From: Mageeibacillus sp. UBA6976
GTDB taxonomy: Bacteria; Bacillota; Clostridia; Saccharofermentanales; Saccharofermentanaceae
Direction: 5' to 3'
DNA length: 64,000 nucleotides
Assembly (NCBI GenBank): GCA_002450155.1
Contig: DJYO01000022.1
Coordinates: 1 to 64,000, forward strand
The notes below the pieces were generated by a model. It saw only the letters and a program-made list of their open reading frames with translations, did not search any database and was not told where the DNA came from. Within the stretch, counting starts at the first letter, position 1; the number at the start of each line of letters is the position of its first letter. This document shows positions 8,575 through 17,473 of this stretch, piece after piece. Position numbers and translations under genes: made by a program.

Positions 8575-9882
8575 TTACTTCTTGCCAAGGATACTTACGA
8601 TCTCGTGGACCTTGAATACCTTCTGACCGTCCACATAGAATCTGAAGAGCTCTCCTGCCTTGTCGTAGATCTCAAAGTACTTGCCGTATGAAGCAACCAG
8701 CCCTCTCATTGTCCCGATCTCAAAGACCTTCTTCTCAACAGGGGCATTCTCATCCAGTTTTCTGTTCTTATATTTGCCTATGGGCTTGCCCTTCTTGTAG
8801 GGGATGCCGTCTTCGACATTGCAGTCTGTGCCCTCGTATATGACTTCCTTGTCTGTTATTGTAATCTTGCCCTTACCTGTCTTAGCAAAGGTAAATCTGT
8901 CGTAAACCTTGAAGAGCTCACTGTCTAATTCCATCTTGAAATCGCCCTTCTCAAGCTCCTCTCTTATAAGGCCCCTCTCCCATTCAGCCCACTTGTGGAG
9001 GTCATCGTAGACGATGCACTGGGGGTCAGCCTTCTCGAGAAGTCCTGTAGGAAGTATCCTTACGGCATTTCCGCAGCTGTTGCACTGCACCAGATCCCTC
9101 TTTCCCGTATCAAGGAATCTCATTGTAAATTCCTTGCCGCAGCGGGGGCAGGCATAAGCGATATTCTGAAGTCCTGAAGCAGGTTTCCTGCTCTTGTACT
9201 TATAGCCGTTCTGTCTTGCCCATTCGTTCTCGTCGTAGTTGATGCCGTCCAAGACCTTCTGCTGGAGCTCTTCGGCAGTGGAGCTCTCAACCTCGTCTGC
9301 ATATATCTTGCGTACGAATTCGGCAGTGATCTTGCCGCTGCGCATGCCGGACCTTGACCATCTGGGCCAGCTCATATAAGCGCCGTGGATATGGGCTATA
9401 TAGATGGATGCCTTCGCCTTCTTGGCCAGCTTTGCAACGCCGTCGTCAAACTCTATGGACTTGCCGTCAACGTGTCTTGTTGCCTCAGGGTAGATAATGA
9501 GTACGCCCTTGCGCTTCATTACCTTCATCATGGCCTTAACGGCAGTAGTATCCACCACAAACTGCTTCTTGGGGATCGCTCCGCCAAGCTTGAACCAGTG
9601 CCCCCAGCCGGGTGCACGGAATACAAATTCACCTGTTACAAAATTGGCAGGTCTTGCCTTGGTGAGCTTGTTGATGATCATGGGGTCAAGATAAGATTCG
9701 TGATTTGCTATTACGATGATAGGTCCTTCGTGATTTACGAATTCCATATCGGGCTTAACTTTGATATGTGTAAATAAAGCTATGATCGGCACAAGGATGT
9801 GAGACCCTACGAACCCGAACCAGAAGGGGCTGGGTACGCAGCCGATATCATATTCACGGGGTGCTTTTGCTCTGTCTGACAT
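8575..9882 (-). CDS. PlsC-type 1-acylglycerol-3-phosphate acyltransferase with zinc-ribbon C-terminal extension
   Basis: The N-terminal 235 residues or so form a PlsC acyltransferase: ANHESYLDP (the HX4D motif) near residue 57, FKLGGAIP, and YPEATR in place of the usual EGTR. Such enzymes transfer an acyl chain to a lysophospholipid at the membrane. At 435 residues it is almost twice the usual length. The extra half has a CPRC...CNSC zinc ribbon near residues 239-265, and a beta-rich tail with no recognised domain. AGGAG is 7 bases before the ATG. It has its own terminator and lies between the clpC operon and pgk-tpi, so context does not refine the role. Confidence 0.82.
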   Translation of the reverse strand: MSDRAKAPREYDIGCVPSPFWFGFVGSHILVPIIALFTHIKVKPDMEFVNHEGPIIVIANHESYLDPMIINKLTKARPANFVTGEFVFRAPGWGHWFKLGGAIPKKQFVVDTTAVKAMMKVMKRKGVLIIYPEATRHVDGKSIEFDDGVAKLAKKAKASIYIAHIHGAYMSWPRWSRSGMRSGKITAEFVRKIYADEVESSTAEELQQKVLDGINYDENEWARQNGYKYKSRKPASGLQNIAYACPRCGKEFTMRFLDTGKRDLVQCNSCGNAVRILPTGLLEKADPQCIVYDDLHKWAEWERGLIREELEKGDFKMELDSELFKVYDRFTFAKTGKGKITITDKEVIYEGTDCNVEDGIPYKKGKPIGKYKNRKLDENAPVEKKVFEIGTMRGLVASYGKYFEIYDKAGELFRFYVDGQKVFKVHEIVSILGKK

Positions 9883-9956
9883 TTTAAGCTCCTAAATCTG
9901 ATCTAAAGTTTGCTTATTATACTATATTATTCGAATATGGTAAGAGGCATATAACG

Positions 9957-9992
9957 AGAAAAGCGGACCTGCCCTTTTAGAGCAGATCCGCA
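9957..9992 (-). terminator. Rho-independent terminator of the ctsR-mcsA-mcsB-clpC operon
   Basis: On the minus strand GCGGATCTGC pairs with GCAGGTCCGC (one wobble), followed by TTTT. It lies 20-55 bases after the clpC stop. Confidence 0.8.
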
Positions 9993-10011
9993 GATCTTTT
10001 ATAAGGAAATC

Positions 10012-12666
10012 TTATGCCTCTGTAAGCTCAGGTTCTTTAGTCCCTTCGCCCTCTCCGATAAGGCCTCCGTCGCTTATTACGATGACCTTGCTGTCCTCTG
10101 CCGCAGCGCCTGCTGCAAGAAGCTCACTGCTGTCGTCGGTCTCCTTGACATCGATTACCGCAATATGGCCTGGCTTAACGATACCGTCTAACATAGCCTC
10201 CGAGAAACGGTCCTCGATCATAGATGTGATGACTCTCCTTAGAGGTCTTGCACCGTACTGCGGATCGTAGCCCTTGCTTGCAAGAAGCTCCTTGGCTTCC
10301 TGTGTGACACGGATCTCCATACCGAGATCCCTTATCCTCTTGCCGACCTGGCCCATAAGGATATCCACGATCTTAACAAGGGAATCCTTGCCCAGCATCC
10401 TGAAGAAGATTATCTCGTCAACACGGTTGATGAACTCAGGAGTGAACGCCTTCTTGAGCTCGTCTATTACCAGTTTCTTGGCATCGTCATAGGACTTGCC
10501 GCCATAGAGGCCTTCTCTTGAAAGCTCGTCCTCGTCCGTGTCGTTTGCCATGGTAAAGCCGATCTTTCTGCCTTCGCCTCCGGTGAGCATCCTCGCTCCC
10601 ACGTTGGAAGTCATGATGATTATCGTGTTCTTAAAATCGACTGTCCGGCCCTGTCCGTCCGTAAGTCTGCCGTCGTCTAATACCTGAAGCATCGTATTGA
10701 ATATCTCGGGGTGTGCCTTCTCTATCTCGTCGAAAAGGACAACCGAGTAAGGATGCCTTCTTACCGCTTCGGTAAGCTGGCCGCCCTCACCGTATCCCAC
10801 ATATCCCGGAGGAGCTCCTATGAGTCTCGAGACATCGTGCTTTTCCATATACTCAGACATATCGATCCTGACGAGGGCGCTCTCATTGCCGAACATAACC
10901 TCTGCCAAAGCCTTGGCAAGTTCTGTCTTACCGACACCTGTCGTACCGAGGAAGATGAATGTGCCTGAAGGCTTGTTCTCATCCTTAAGTCCGAGTCTTC
11001 CGCGGCGGATGGCCTTAGCAATGGATCTTACTGCCTCATCCTGGCCTATAACCCTCTTCTTGAGCTCTTCTTCGAGGTTTTTGAGCTTATCTGCATCAGA
11101 CTCGGTTATCTTGGTAACCGGGATACCTGTCCACTTGGCGAGGACCGTTGCCACGTCGTCCACGTCAAGAGTACCTGTAAAGCCCTCGCTGTCAGGCTCG
11201 CTCTTGGTCTTGATGGCCTTGATCTCTTCTTCTATCTTAGCTTCCTGATCTTTAAGCTCCTGAGCCTTCTCGAAGTTTAATTCAGAAGCTGCCTTCTCCT
11301 TCTCCTCCTTAATAGAGCCAAGTTCTTTCTCAAGAGCACTCTCCCTTGAGCTGTCGCTGAAGTTGATTCTCTTTGCGGCAGAAGCTTCATCTACAAGGTC
11401 TATAGCCTTATCCGGAAGGAATCTGTCTGAAACATATCTTGAAGAGAGCTTAACAGCTGCATCTATTACATCGTCAGGGATCCTTATCTTGTGATGGTCC
11501 TCGTACTTGGGCCTTAATCCCTTAAGGATCTCGATGGCGTCTTCGATAGAGGGCTCGTCTACCATAACCTTCTGGAAACGCCGCTCAAGAGCATGGTCCT
11601 TCTCGATGAATTTGGAGTACTCATCTACAGTTGTTGCACCGATGACCTGGAGTTCATTCTTGGTAAGAAGAGGCTTCATTATGTTGGCAGCATCCATTGA
11701 ACCGCCACTGCCTTCACCGGCACCGACCAAAGTATGGATCTCATCTATAAAGAGGATAACGTCAGGATCTGCAACAGCCTCGTCCAGCATGTTCTTGATA
11801 CGTTCCTCGAAATCGCCCCTGTATTTGGAACCTGCGACCATAGAGCCCATATCCATGCTGTACATGGTCTTGCCCTTGAGGATATCAGGTACATCACCAT
11901 TTGCGATCTTGAGGGCAAGGCCCTCTGCTATGGCAGTCTTACCTACACCCGGATCACCTATCAGGCAGGGATTGTTCTTTGTCCTGCGCACCAGGATCTG
12001 CATTACCCTGTTGATCTCTTCCTCTCTTCCTATGACGGGGTCGATCTTACCGTCCTTGGCTGCCTGGGTAAGATTCTTGCCGAACTTATCTAGAGTCTTA
12101 TGGCCCTTCTTACCGGAAGCCTTGCGCCTTGAAGCAGGTCTTGCGCTCTCTTCATCAGAGTCATCCTCGTCTTCCCTGCCGCCGAAGCCTTCGATCTCAT
12201 CTCTGTTCATCTGGTATGTTGCCTCAGCGATTGCTTCCTTAAGTTCAGTCATGCTGACACCTGCCGTCTGAAGCGCCTTGAATATCTCGGGGTGGGAGCT
12301 TACTCTCCTGTTTATTATGGTATCCAGGAGATGGACCGGAGTTACCGCCCCCTTATCGCTTGTTGCGGTAGCAAGTTCGGAGCTGGCCCTAAGTATCCTC
12401 TTAACATCGATCCTGAGATTTGAGAATGCTGCATCAGCAAGCGGCTTGATCTGATCTCTGGATATATCGAACTCACCTGTCATGCCCAGGTATTCGGTTA
12501 TGCTGTCTATGTTATCCACATTGGCTTCGATTATTTCTCTTGCAGGGGTATCCGCATAGCAAAGCGCTGCAAATACGCTGGTGTCTCTTACCAGAGAAGT
12601 GTGCACCGACTCCGATATAAGAGCTGCTGTTGCGAGTACCAATGCCGTATCTTCAGTTATTCTCAT
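10012..12666 (-). CDS. clpC: ATP-dependent Clp protease ATP-binding subunit ClpC, divergent N-domain
   Basis: This class I Hsp100 unfoldase has two AAA+ modules: Walker A GDPGVGKTA near residue 237 with FIDEIHTL, and GTTGVGKTE near 575 with FDEIEKAHP. A UVR-type coiled segment lies between them (about 435-470). It unfolds substrates for ClpP. The N-terminal 155 residues replace the usual ClpC opening with a poorly matching repeat domain. A charged linker (GREDEDDSDEESARP, then a Lys/Arg-rich stretch) precedes D1. At 884 residues it is about 70 longer than typical ClpC. The ATG at 12666 has AAAGGAG at 9 bases; an ATG at 12675 lies on top of that site. It is last in the CtsR operon. Confidence 0.94.
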   Translation of the reverse strand: MRITEDTALVLATAALISESVHTSLVRDTSVFAALCYADTPAREIIEANVDNIDSITEYLGMTGEFDISRDQIKPLADAAFSNLRIDVKRILRASSELATATSDKGAVTPVHLLDTIINRRVSSHPEIFKALQTAGVSMTELKEAIAEATYQMNRDEIEGFGGREDEDDSDEESARPASRRKASGKKGHKTLDKFGKNLTQAAKDGKIDPVIGREEEINRVMQILVRRTKNNPCLIGDPGVGKTAIAEGLALKIANGDVPDILKGKTMYSMDMGSMVAGSKYRGDFEERIKNMLDEAVADPDVILFIDEIHTLVGAGEGSGGSMDAANIMKPLLTKNELQVIGATTVDEYSKFIEKDHALERRFQKVMVDEPSIEDAIEILKGLRPKYEDHHKIRIPDDVIDAAVKLSSRYVSDRFLPDKAIDLVDEASAAKRINFSDSSRESALEKELGSIKEEKEKAASELNFEKAQELKDQEAKIEEEIKAIKTKSEPDSEGFTGTLDVDDVATVLAKWTGIPVTKITESDADKLKNLEEELKKRVIGQDEAVRSIAKAIRRGRLGLKDENKPSGTFIFLGTTGVGKTELAKALAEVMFGNESALVRIDMSEYMEKHDVSRLIGAPPGYVGYGEGGQLTEAVRRHPYSVVLFDEIEKAHPEIFNTMLQVLDDGRLTDGQGRTVDFKNTIIIMTSNVGARMLTGGEGRKIGFTMANDTDEDELSREGLYGGKSYDDAKKLVIDELKKAFTPEFINRVDEIIFFRMLGKDSLVKIVDILMGQVGKRIRDLGMEIRVTQEAKELLASKGYDPQYGARPLRRVITSMIEDRFSEAMLDGIVKPGHIAVIDVKETDDSSELLAAGAAAEDSKVIVISDGGLIGEGEGTKEPELTEA

Positions 12667-12667
12667 A

Positions 12668-13705
12668 TCACTCATCTCCTTTAAGAATCGTCTTTATCTT
12701 ATTCGCTCTTATGGTGTTCAGCTTGGCAGAGCTTGCCTTGGAGGAGAAGCGCTCCGCCTCATAGCAGATATCCTGCGTCATCTTGTTTATCTGCTCCCAG
12801 CTGATCTTGAAATCTGCGGAATCGTCGTATTCCTTATAAAGCCTCAGCCAGCTTAGAGCCTCCAGAGCCTCTCTGGGATCAACGGTCTTGGCATATCTCA
12901 GAAGTCCATAGGATCTGCTGTAGAAATCAGACACCTCAAGATTTCTCCTGGTGGCAAACTGCTCTCTGCAACCTCTCTCCAGCTGTATTACATCGTTTAT
13001 CAGCATCTCGCCTCTATCAAGGACCTCTCTTGCAGATACGCCTTCTGTGCTTACGCTGCCGATTGCATATACGTCAGACGCAGCGTAAGGACCCTGCTCT
13101 ACAAGGGGAATAATAGACCAGTAGTACTGGCTTACTCTCTGTCTTAACATGTCAAGTCCGCCATTACTCTTTACTATGCCCGGGATAGCTACATGATATA
13201 TGAACCCGGTGCCTGTGCCTGCGTACTTGATATCCGAAGTGAGGAAGCCGTAACGCTCGGAATATGCTATGTCGAGCTTGCTCTCAAGCTCCCTGGCCAG
13301 ATTATCCGCCTTATCAAGCACTGAGCTGTCGTGGCCGGAGCTTAGAGCCCTTATTACGATATGCTCAACCTGGTTCATTGTTACGCTAAGTCCTGCGTCA
13401 TCATTGTAGAATATTGCCTTGCGGTCAGCATCCTTGAGCAGATTGAGCTTACCGCCGAACAGCTGTGATTGAGTTGTGAGGACCGAAGTTTCGCCCTTGT
13501 TCTGATCGGAGATCTTCATGCCATCCCATGTGTTAGGAAACCTGTTCCTATCGATCACCTTGTCTACCTGATCTATCAGCTGACGGCATTCTTCACTGCT
13601 CATCTTGCAGGGAAAGTTATAACCTCTTATGTTACGTGTGATTATTGCCTTGGTTGACAGAACAACATCCTGTTCTGCGCCTGTCTTCTCGTACCACATT
13701 GCCAT
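12668..13705 (-). CDS. mcsB: McsB-like protein, degenerate (pseudo) protein-arginine kinase
   Basis: Position (between mcsA and clpC), length (345 residues) and overall pattern match the phosphagen-kinase-fold protein arginine kinase McsB. Active-site motifs are missing. The SSRxRLARN nucleotide loop reads STKAIITRN (residues 17-25). NEEDH reads NQVEH (111-115). The loop that normally carries the Cys and Arg (GYLTSC...GTGLRAS) reads GFLTSDIKYAGTGTGF (153-168), with Asp158 in place of Cys. The RGxxGEGSEA segment is absent. Phosphotransfer to arginine is therefore unlikely, and a structural or adaptor role is possible. The frame is intact and in a compact operon, so this is not simple decay. 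The ATG is 5 bases after the mcsA stop. Confidence 0.85.
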   Translation of the reverse strand: MAMWYEKTGAEQDVVLSTKAIITRNIRGYNFPCKMSSEECRQLIDQVDKVIDRNRFPNTWDGMKISDQNKGETSVLTTQSQLFGGKLNLLKDADRKAIFYNDDAGLSVTMNQVEHIVIRALSSGHDSSVLDKADNLARELESKLDIAYSERYGFLTSDIKYAGTGTGFIYHVAIPGIVKSNGGLDMLRQRVSQYYWSIIPLVEQGPYAASDVYAIGSVSTEGVSAREVLDRGEMLINDVIQLERGCREQFATRRNLEVSDFYSRSYGLLRYAKTVDPREALEALSWLRLYKEYDDSADFKISWEQINKMTQDICYEAERFSSKASSAKLNTIRANKIKTILKGDE

Positions 13706-13710
13706 TTATG

Positions 13711-14316
13711 TCACTCTCCCTTCCTGCCGTTAAGCTCATCTCTTAAGCGGATCGCAAGAGGGTAATTCTCAGCCTGGGTTGCAAGCTTCATACCCTCTTT
13801 AAGCTCGTCGTCTGTGAGCATACCGAGATCTCCCTTCTCAAGTCTTGCCAGTCTGTCTTTGCTTTCAGCAGACGCCTCTTTCTTCTTGGGCTCTTCAGGC
13901 TTTGCTTCCGGAGCCTTGGCAGGTTCTTGGGTCATTTTGCTGTCTTCTGGCGTAAGACCCGGCTTTCTTCCTGCATATTCACTCTCACCCTGCTGACGTT
14001 TCATCTCCTTGATGATATATTCCTTGAAGGTGTTATAGCACTCGATGCATCCGACTGTTCCCGTATTCTCGAATTCTCTCATCGTCATGCCGCACTTGGG
14101 GCAGGACAATCTGCTGTTGCCGAAATCCAGATCTGCCATCTTCATGAAGCCGCCTGCGATCTCGTCTAACGGGGAGAAAGCTGTTGCCAAAAGATCAGAC
14201 GGTGCATTCAGGTATTTGTCCACACCCAGATCCCTTGCGCAATTCTCGCAGTAGTAAACCCCGTTTACCTTGATTATCTTATTTGTCAGCTCAGCGCCGC
14301 ATCTCTCACATCTCAT
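13711..14316 (-). CDS. mcsA: McsA, zinc-finger UVR-domain activator in the CtsR operon
   Basis: The 201-residue protein begins with CERCGAEL and CENCARD, has a second pair CPKCGM and CIECYN near residues 73-94, and ends with a UVR domain (ENYPLAIRLRDEL). That is the McsA layout of two zinc fingers and a C-terminal UVR motif. A charged Lys/Glu/Pro/Ala-rich linker (about 115-150) sits between them. McsA normally activates McsB and helps control CtsR. Because the McsB here lacks its catalytic motifs, McsA may act directly on CtsR or ClpC instead. Confidence 0.93.
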   Translation of the reverse strand: MRCERCGAELTNKIIKVNGVYYCENCARDLGVDKYLNAPSDLLATAFSPLDEIAGGFMKMADLDFGNSRLSCPKCGMTMREFENTGTVGCIECYNTFKEYIIKEMKRQQGESEYAGRKPGLTPEDSKMTQEPAKAPEAKPEEPKKKEASAESKDRLARLEKGDLGMLTDDELKEGMKLATQAENYPLAIRLRDELNGRKGE

Positions 14317-14334
14317 ATCGGATATCCTCCTGTC

Positions 14335-14793
14335 TTAGATCATTAGCCCCAACAGGGCGTTCTTAAAAATATCTGCTCTAACCACAGATCTTATGTCTGA
14401 ATCCACCTTGGCGAGAGCTCTGTCTGATACCGCCGCCATAATGACCTGTCCTTCCTTACCGCTTATAGCTCCCGTGGAGACCGCATTGGTGAGGAAGGTC
14501 CTCGCCTGACTCTGGGTAAGATCTGAGCCAACTGCATCTATAACAGCTTTCAGATAATCATCGGAGCTTACCGGCTCTATACGGGTTATCGTGATCTGTC
14601 CGCCGCCGCCACGCCTGCTCTCGACTATATATCCGTTACCGCTGGAAAACCTTGTGGACAGAACATAAGTGATCTGTGACGGCACACAGTTTGCTTGCTC
14701 GGCAAGGGCGCTCCTGTTGATGGTAGTCTGTCCGCCATGCTCATCGAGCATCTCTTTGATCATTCCTTCTATAACATCGACCAATCTTGCCAT
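14335..14793 (-). CDS. ctsR: Transcriptional repressor of class III stress genes CtsR
   Basis: The 152-residue protein matches CtsR. It has an N-terminal winged helix-turn-helix with VPSQITYVLSTRF, the Gly-rich beta-wing ESRRGGGGQI, which includes the Arg that senses heat and contacts the minor groove in known CtsR, and a C-terminal dimerisation domain. It represses clp and other stress genes by binding GGTCAAA-type direct repeats. Two such boxes flank its own promoter, so the operon is autoregulated. It is the first gene of ctsR-mcsA-mcsB-clpC, with AAAGGAGGAG before the ATG. Confidence 0.95.
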   Translation of the reverse strand: MARLVDVIEGMIKEMLDEHGGQTTINRSALAEQANCVPSQITYVLSTRFSSGNGYIVESRRGGGGQITITRIEPVSSDDYLKAVIDAVGSDLTQSQARTFLTNAVSTGAISGKEGQVIMAAVSDRALAKVDSDIRSVVRADIFKNALLGLMI

Positions 14794-14822
14794 CTATAGC
14801 TCCTCCTTTACTCAGATTTGAC

Positions 14823-14838
14823 TTTGACTTTCTTTGAC
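14823..14838 (-). promoter_or_regulatory. CtsR operator 1
   Basis: TTTGACTTTCTTTGAC is the complement of the CtsR heptad direct repeat (GTCAAAnnnnGTCAAA spacing). It lies just downstream of the -10 element, where a repressor would block transcription. A third TTTGAC directly precedes it (14817-14822). Confidence 0.88.
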
Positions 14839-14844
14839 AATTGC

Positions 14845-14873
14845 ATTATGCTTCAGATCATTCCCTTTGTCAA
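14845..14873 (-). promoter_or_regulatory. SigA-type promoter of the ctsR operon
   Basis: On the minus strand TTGACA (14873-14868), a 17-base spacer and CATAAT (14850-14845). This is close to the vegetative consensus and is flanked on both sides by CtsR boxes. Confidence 0.88.
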
Positions 14874-14880
14874 CAAGAAT

Positions 14881-14896
14881 TTTGACTTTTTTTGAC
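14881..14896 (-). promoter_or_regulatory. CtsR operator 2
   Basis: TTTGACTTTTTTTGAC is a second heptad direct repeat with the same 4-base spacing, immediately upstream of the -35 element. A further isolated TTTGAC lies at 14934-14939. Confidence 0.88.
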
Positions 14897-14981
14897 GTTC
14901 ATCTGAAATGCTCAAAATTTTAGTTTGACAAGCCTTATTTATGTTCTTAAAATCTAACAAGCAGATCATTGGAGGCATAGT

Positions 14982-15938
14982 ATGGATCTGGCTGACAGAC
15001 TCAGACAGTTATACAACCTTGATAAACAGGAAGACCTTGAGGACTCGGATATCCTTAAGAAAGTCCTGGCTGAACACGCTCAGCTTAAGCTCATCATGGG
15101 GCTGCCCGGTCTTATTACCTTTGAATATACTATCCCCCGGGATATCCTCTCCTTGTATATCCCGGACTCTCAAGGCAATTGCAATAAACAGGAATTTGAA
15201 TCTTTCCGCTCGAATATAGAGAATATATCCTGGATAGATCCGGGATCGCTGGATGCCATAAGATCCAAGATCGATCTTGCCGGCGAAGCAGATCCTACAG
15301 GCAGTTTCGAGGTCCTTATAAACAACAGGTCAGGAGAGAAAGTCTGGTACCGCATCTGCTACTCCAGCGTAAGATCAGAGTTCTTCGGAACGGAGCTTAT
15401 CGCGGGCCAGGCCTTCAGTATTGATGAATACTTAAAGGATGTAGAGAGCTGGCGCCTTAAGGCCATCAGGGATTCCCTTACGGGGCTTTATAACCACGAA
15501 CATCTCCTGCAGCAGATAAGCAAGATGATAGGTGAATCTTCCGGCGGAGCTCTCATAATGATGGATATAGATAACTTCAAGAATATAAACGATGTCTTCG
15601 GACATGTTGAGGGCGACCATGTGCTGACCGCAGTGGCAGATGTGCTTAAGAGCAGCTTCAGGAGCGGCGATATCGAGGCCCGCTACGGCGGAGATGAATT
15701 TGCGATCCTGCTCCCAACCCTGACAGACAAAGAGATAGCCAGGCGCAAGATATTATCCATGACTGAAAGACTCAGCAAAATAAAGATGCCTGATGGCAAA
15801 CCTGTCTGCTTCAGCCTGGGTATATCCATATTAGAGCCCGGTGTCACCATTACAGCCGAAGACCTTGTAAAGCGCGCAGACCGCGCACTCTACGTTGCCA
15901 AGACAGACGGCAAGAATACATTCAGATTTGACGGGTGA
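14982..15938 (+). CDS. Diguanylate cyclase with N-terminal PAS-like region
   Basis: The 318-residue soluble protein has an N-terminal sensory region of about 150 residues that resembles a PAS fold, then a GGDEF domain from about 160. The active site reads YGGDEF, and RSGD five residues before it is an intact inhibitory I-site (RxxD). It should make cyclic di-GMP from two GTP and be feedback-inhibited. MMDIDNFKNIND gives the metal and substrate residues. There are no membrane segments. It is transcribed away from ctsR, and its stop codon abuts the convergent DUF1846 stop. Confidence 0.9.
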   Translation: MDLADRLRQLYNLDKQEDLEDSDILKKVLAEHAQLKLIMGLPGLITFEYTIPRDILSLYIPDSQGNCNKQEFESFRSNIENISWIDPGSLDAIRSKIDLAGEADPTGSFEVLINNRSGEKVWYRICYSSVRSEFFGTELIAGQAFSIDEYLKDVESWRLKAIRDSLTGLYNHEHLLQQISKMIGESSGGALIMMDIDNFKNINDVFGHVEGDHVLTAVADVLKSSFRSGDIEARYGGDEFAILLPTLTDKEIARRKILSMTERLSKIKMPDGKPVCFSLGISILEPGVTITAEDLVKRADRALYVAKTDGKNTFRFDG

Positions 15939-17423
15939 TCACCTGTGGTAGAGTTTCTTGGTCTCGTAGACCGGCTCGCAGGTAATATTAACCCCCAGTT
16001 TATGAAACATATTGAGATCGACTGAAGACAGCATGGTAGTCGCATGAGCATCGCTGTGCTTGAGGTTGCCTATCTGCTGCATGGCAAGCTCGGCAACAGG
16101 ATTTGTCGCAGCGCTTATCGCAAGAGCGATAAGGACCTCATCAGTATGGAGTCTCGGGTTATGGTTGCCCATATGATTTACCTTAAGATCCTGGATAGGC
16201 TCGATTACATTAGGTGAGATCAGGGGGATATCGTGGGATATTCCCGCAAGGACCTTAAGAGCATTGAGCAAAGCAGCAGACGAAGGGCCCAGGAGATCTG
16301 TTGTCCTGCCTGTTACGATCTGTCCGTCAGGGAGTTCCAATGCAACTGCCGGACCACCTGTGGATTCGGCTCTTACAAGGGCAGCGCTGATCACCTTGCG
16401 GTCAGAGATATCAATGCCGCTCTTCTTCATGAGGAGCTCTATCTTCTGAACTTCTGCGCCCTCGGAATTACCCTGTCTTACGTTTGCCTTGGCATCGTAG
16501 TAACGGCGGATGATCTCCTGCCTTGATGCCTCACGGCAGATATCGTCATCTACGATCGCAAAGCCTGCCATGTTAACACCCATATCCGTAGGTGACTTAT
16601 AGGGGCTTTCGCCGTATATCTTATTTAAGATCGCATTTACTACCGGGAATATCTCAACATCCCTGTTGTAGTTTACTGTTGTCTCTCCATAGGCTTCGAG
16701 ATGGAAGGGGTCGATCATATTGACATCTGCAAGGTCAGCTGTTGCTGCCTCGTATGCAACATTTACCGGGTGCTGAAGGGGGATGCTCCAGATCGGGAAT
16801 GTCTCGAACTTGGCATAGCCTGCCTTGATACCGCGCTTATTCTCATGGTAAAGCTGAGATAAGCATGTGGCCATCTTTCCGGATCCGGGACCCGGAGCTG
16901 TGACTACCACGATCTTGCGCTGTGTCTCTATATAGTCGTTCTTACCGTAGCCATCCTCGCTTACAATAAGTGATATGTCCGAAGGATAACCTGCAATGGG
17001 ATAATGTCTGTAGGACTTAACTCCCAGGGATCTTAAGCGGGATTCAAACTTCTCAGCCAGGGGCTGGCCTGAGAACTGCGTGATAACAACACTGCCTACA
17101 TAAAGGCCGAATTCCGTGAATGCATCTATCAGTCTCAATACTTCCTGATCGTATGTAATACCTATATCTCCGCGGCGCTTGTTCTTCTCGATGGCGTCTG
17201 CATTGATGGCGATAACGATCTCAGCATCGTCAGCTAATGCCTTGAGCATTCTGATCTTACTGTCAGGCTTAAAACCGGGAAGAACCCTTGAAGCGTGGTG
17301 ATCGTCAAAGAGTTTGCCGCCGAACTCAAGGTACAGTTTTCCTCCGAACTTATCTACCCTCTCTCTGATCTTTTTGCTCTGAAGCTCAACATACTTATCA
17401 TTATCAAAACCAATAGTAAACAT
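15939..17423 (-). CDS. DUF1846 family protein
   Basis: The 494-residue protein matches DUF1846 (UPF0371) over its whole length. It starts FTIGFDNDKYVELQSKKI, has a P-loop-like APGPGSGKMATCLSQ near residue 190, and has the conserved NMAGFAI and LHTDEVLIALAISAA segments. It is a cytoplasmic protein with a GTPase-like fold; the biochemical role is not established. The ATG at 17423 is preferred because AGGAGGG precedes it. It stands alone, convergent with the diguanylate cyclase; the two stop codons are adjacent in TGATCA. Confidence 0.9.
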   Translation of the reverse strand: MFTIGFDNDKYVELQSKKIRERVDKFGGKLYLEFGGKLFDDHHASRVLPGFKPDSKIRMLKALADDAEIVIAINADAIEKNKRRGDIGITYDQEVLRLIDAFTEFGLYVGSVVITQFSGQPLAEKFESRLRSLGVKSYRHYPIAGYPSDISLIVSEDGYGKNDYIETQRKIVVVTAPGPGSGKMATCLSQLYHENKRGIKAGYAKFETFPIWSIPLQHPVNVAYEAATADLADVNMIDPFHLEAYGETTVNYNRDVEIFPVVNAILNKIYGESPYKSPTDMGVNMAGFAIVDDDICREASRQEIIRRYYDAKANVRQGNSEGAEVQKIELLMKKSGIDISDRKVISAALVRAESTGGPAVALELPDGQIVTGRTTDLLGPSSAALLNALKVLAGISHDIPLISPNVIEPIQDLKVNHMGNHNPRLHTDEVLIALAISAATNPVAELAMQQIGNLKHSDAHATTMLSSVDLNMFHKLGVNITCEPVYETKKLYHR

Positions 17424-17473
17424 AGCAAAACCCTCCTGCGAGACATTATAACTCAAAGCGGGTTTAACTTATG

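Noticed and set aside
11507..12271. 254-codon plus-strand frame inside clpC
   Set aside because: It mirrors the conserved clpC sequence, has low-complexity Ser/Leu content and no ribosome site.
12668..13705. mcsB as a decaying pseudogene
   Set aside because: The frame is intact, with correct length and tight operon spacing; loss of motifs looks like functional change rather than decay.
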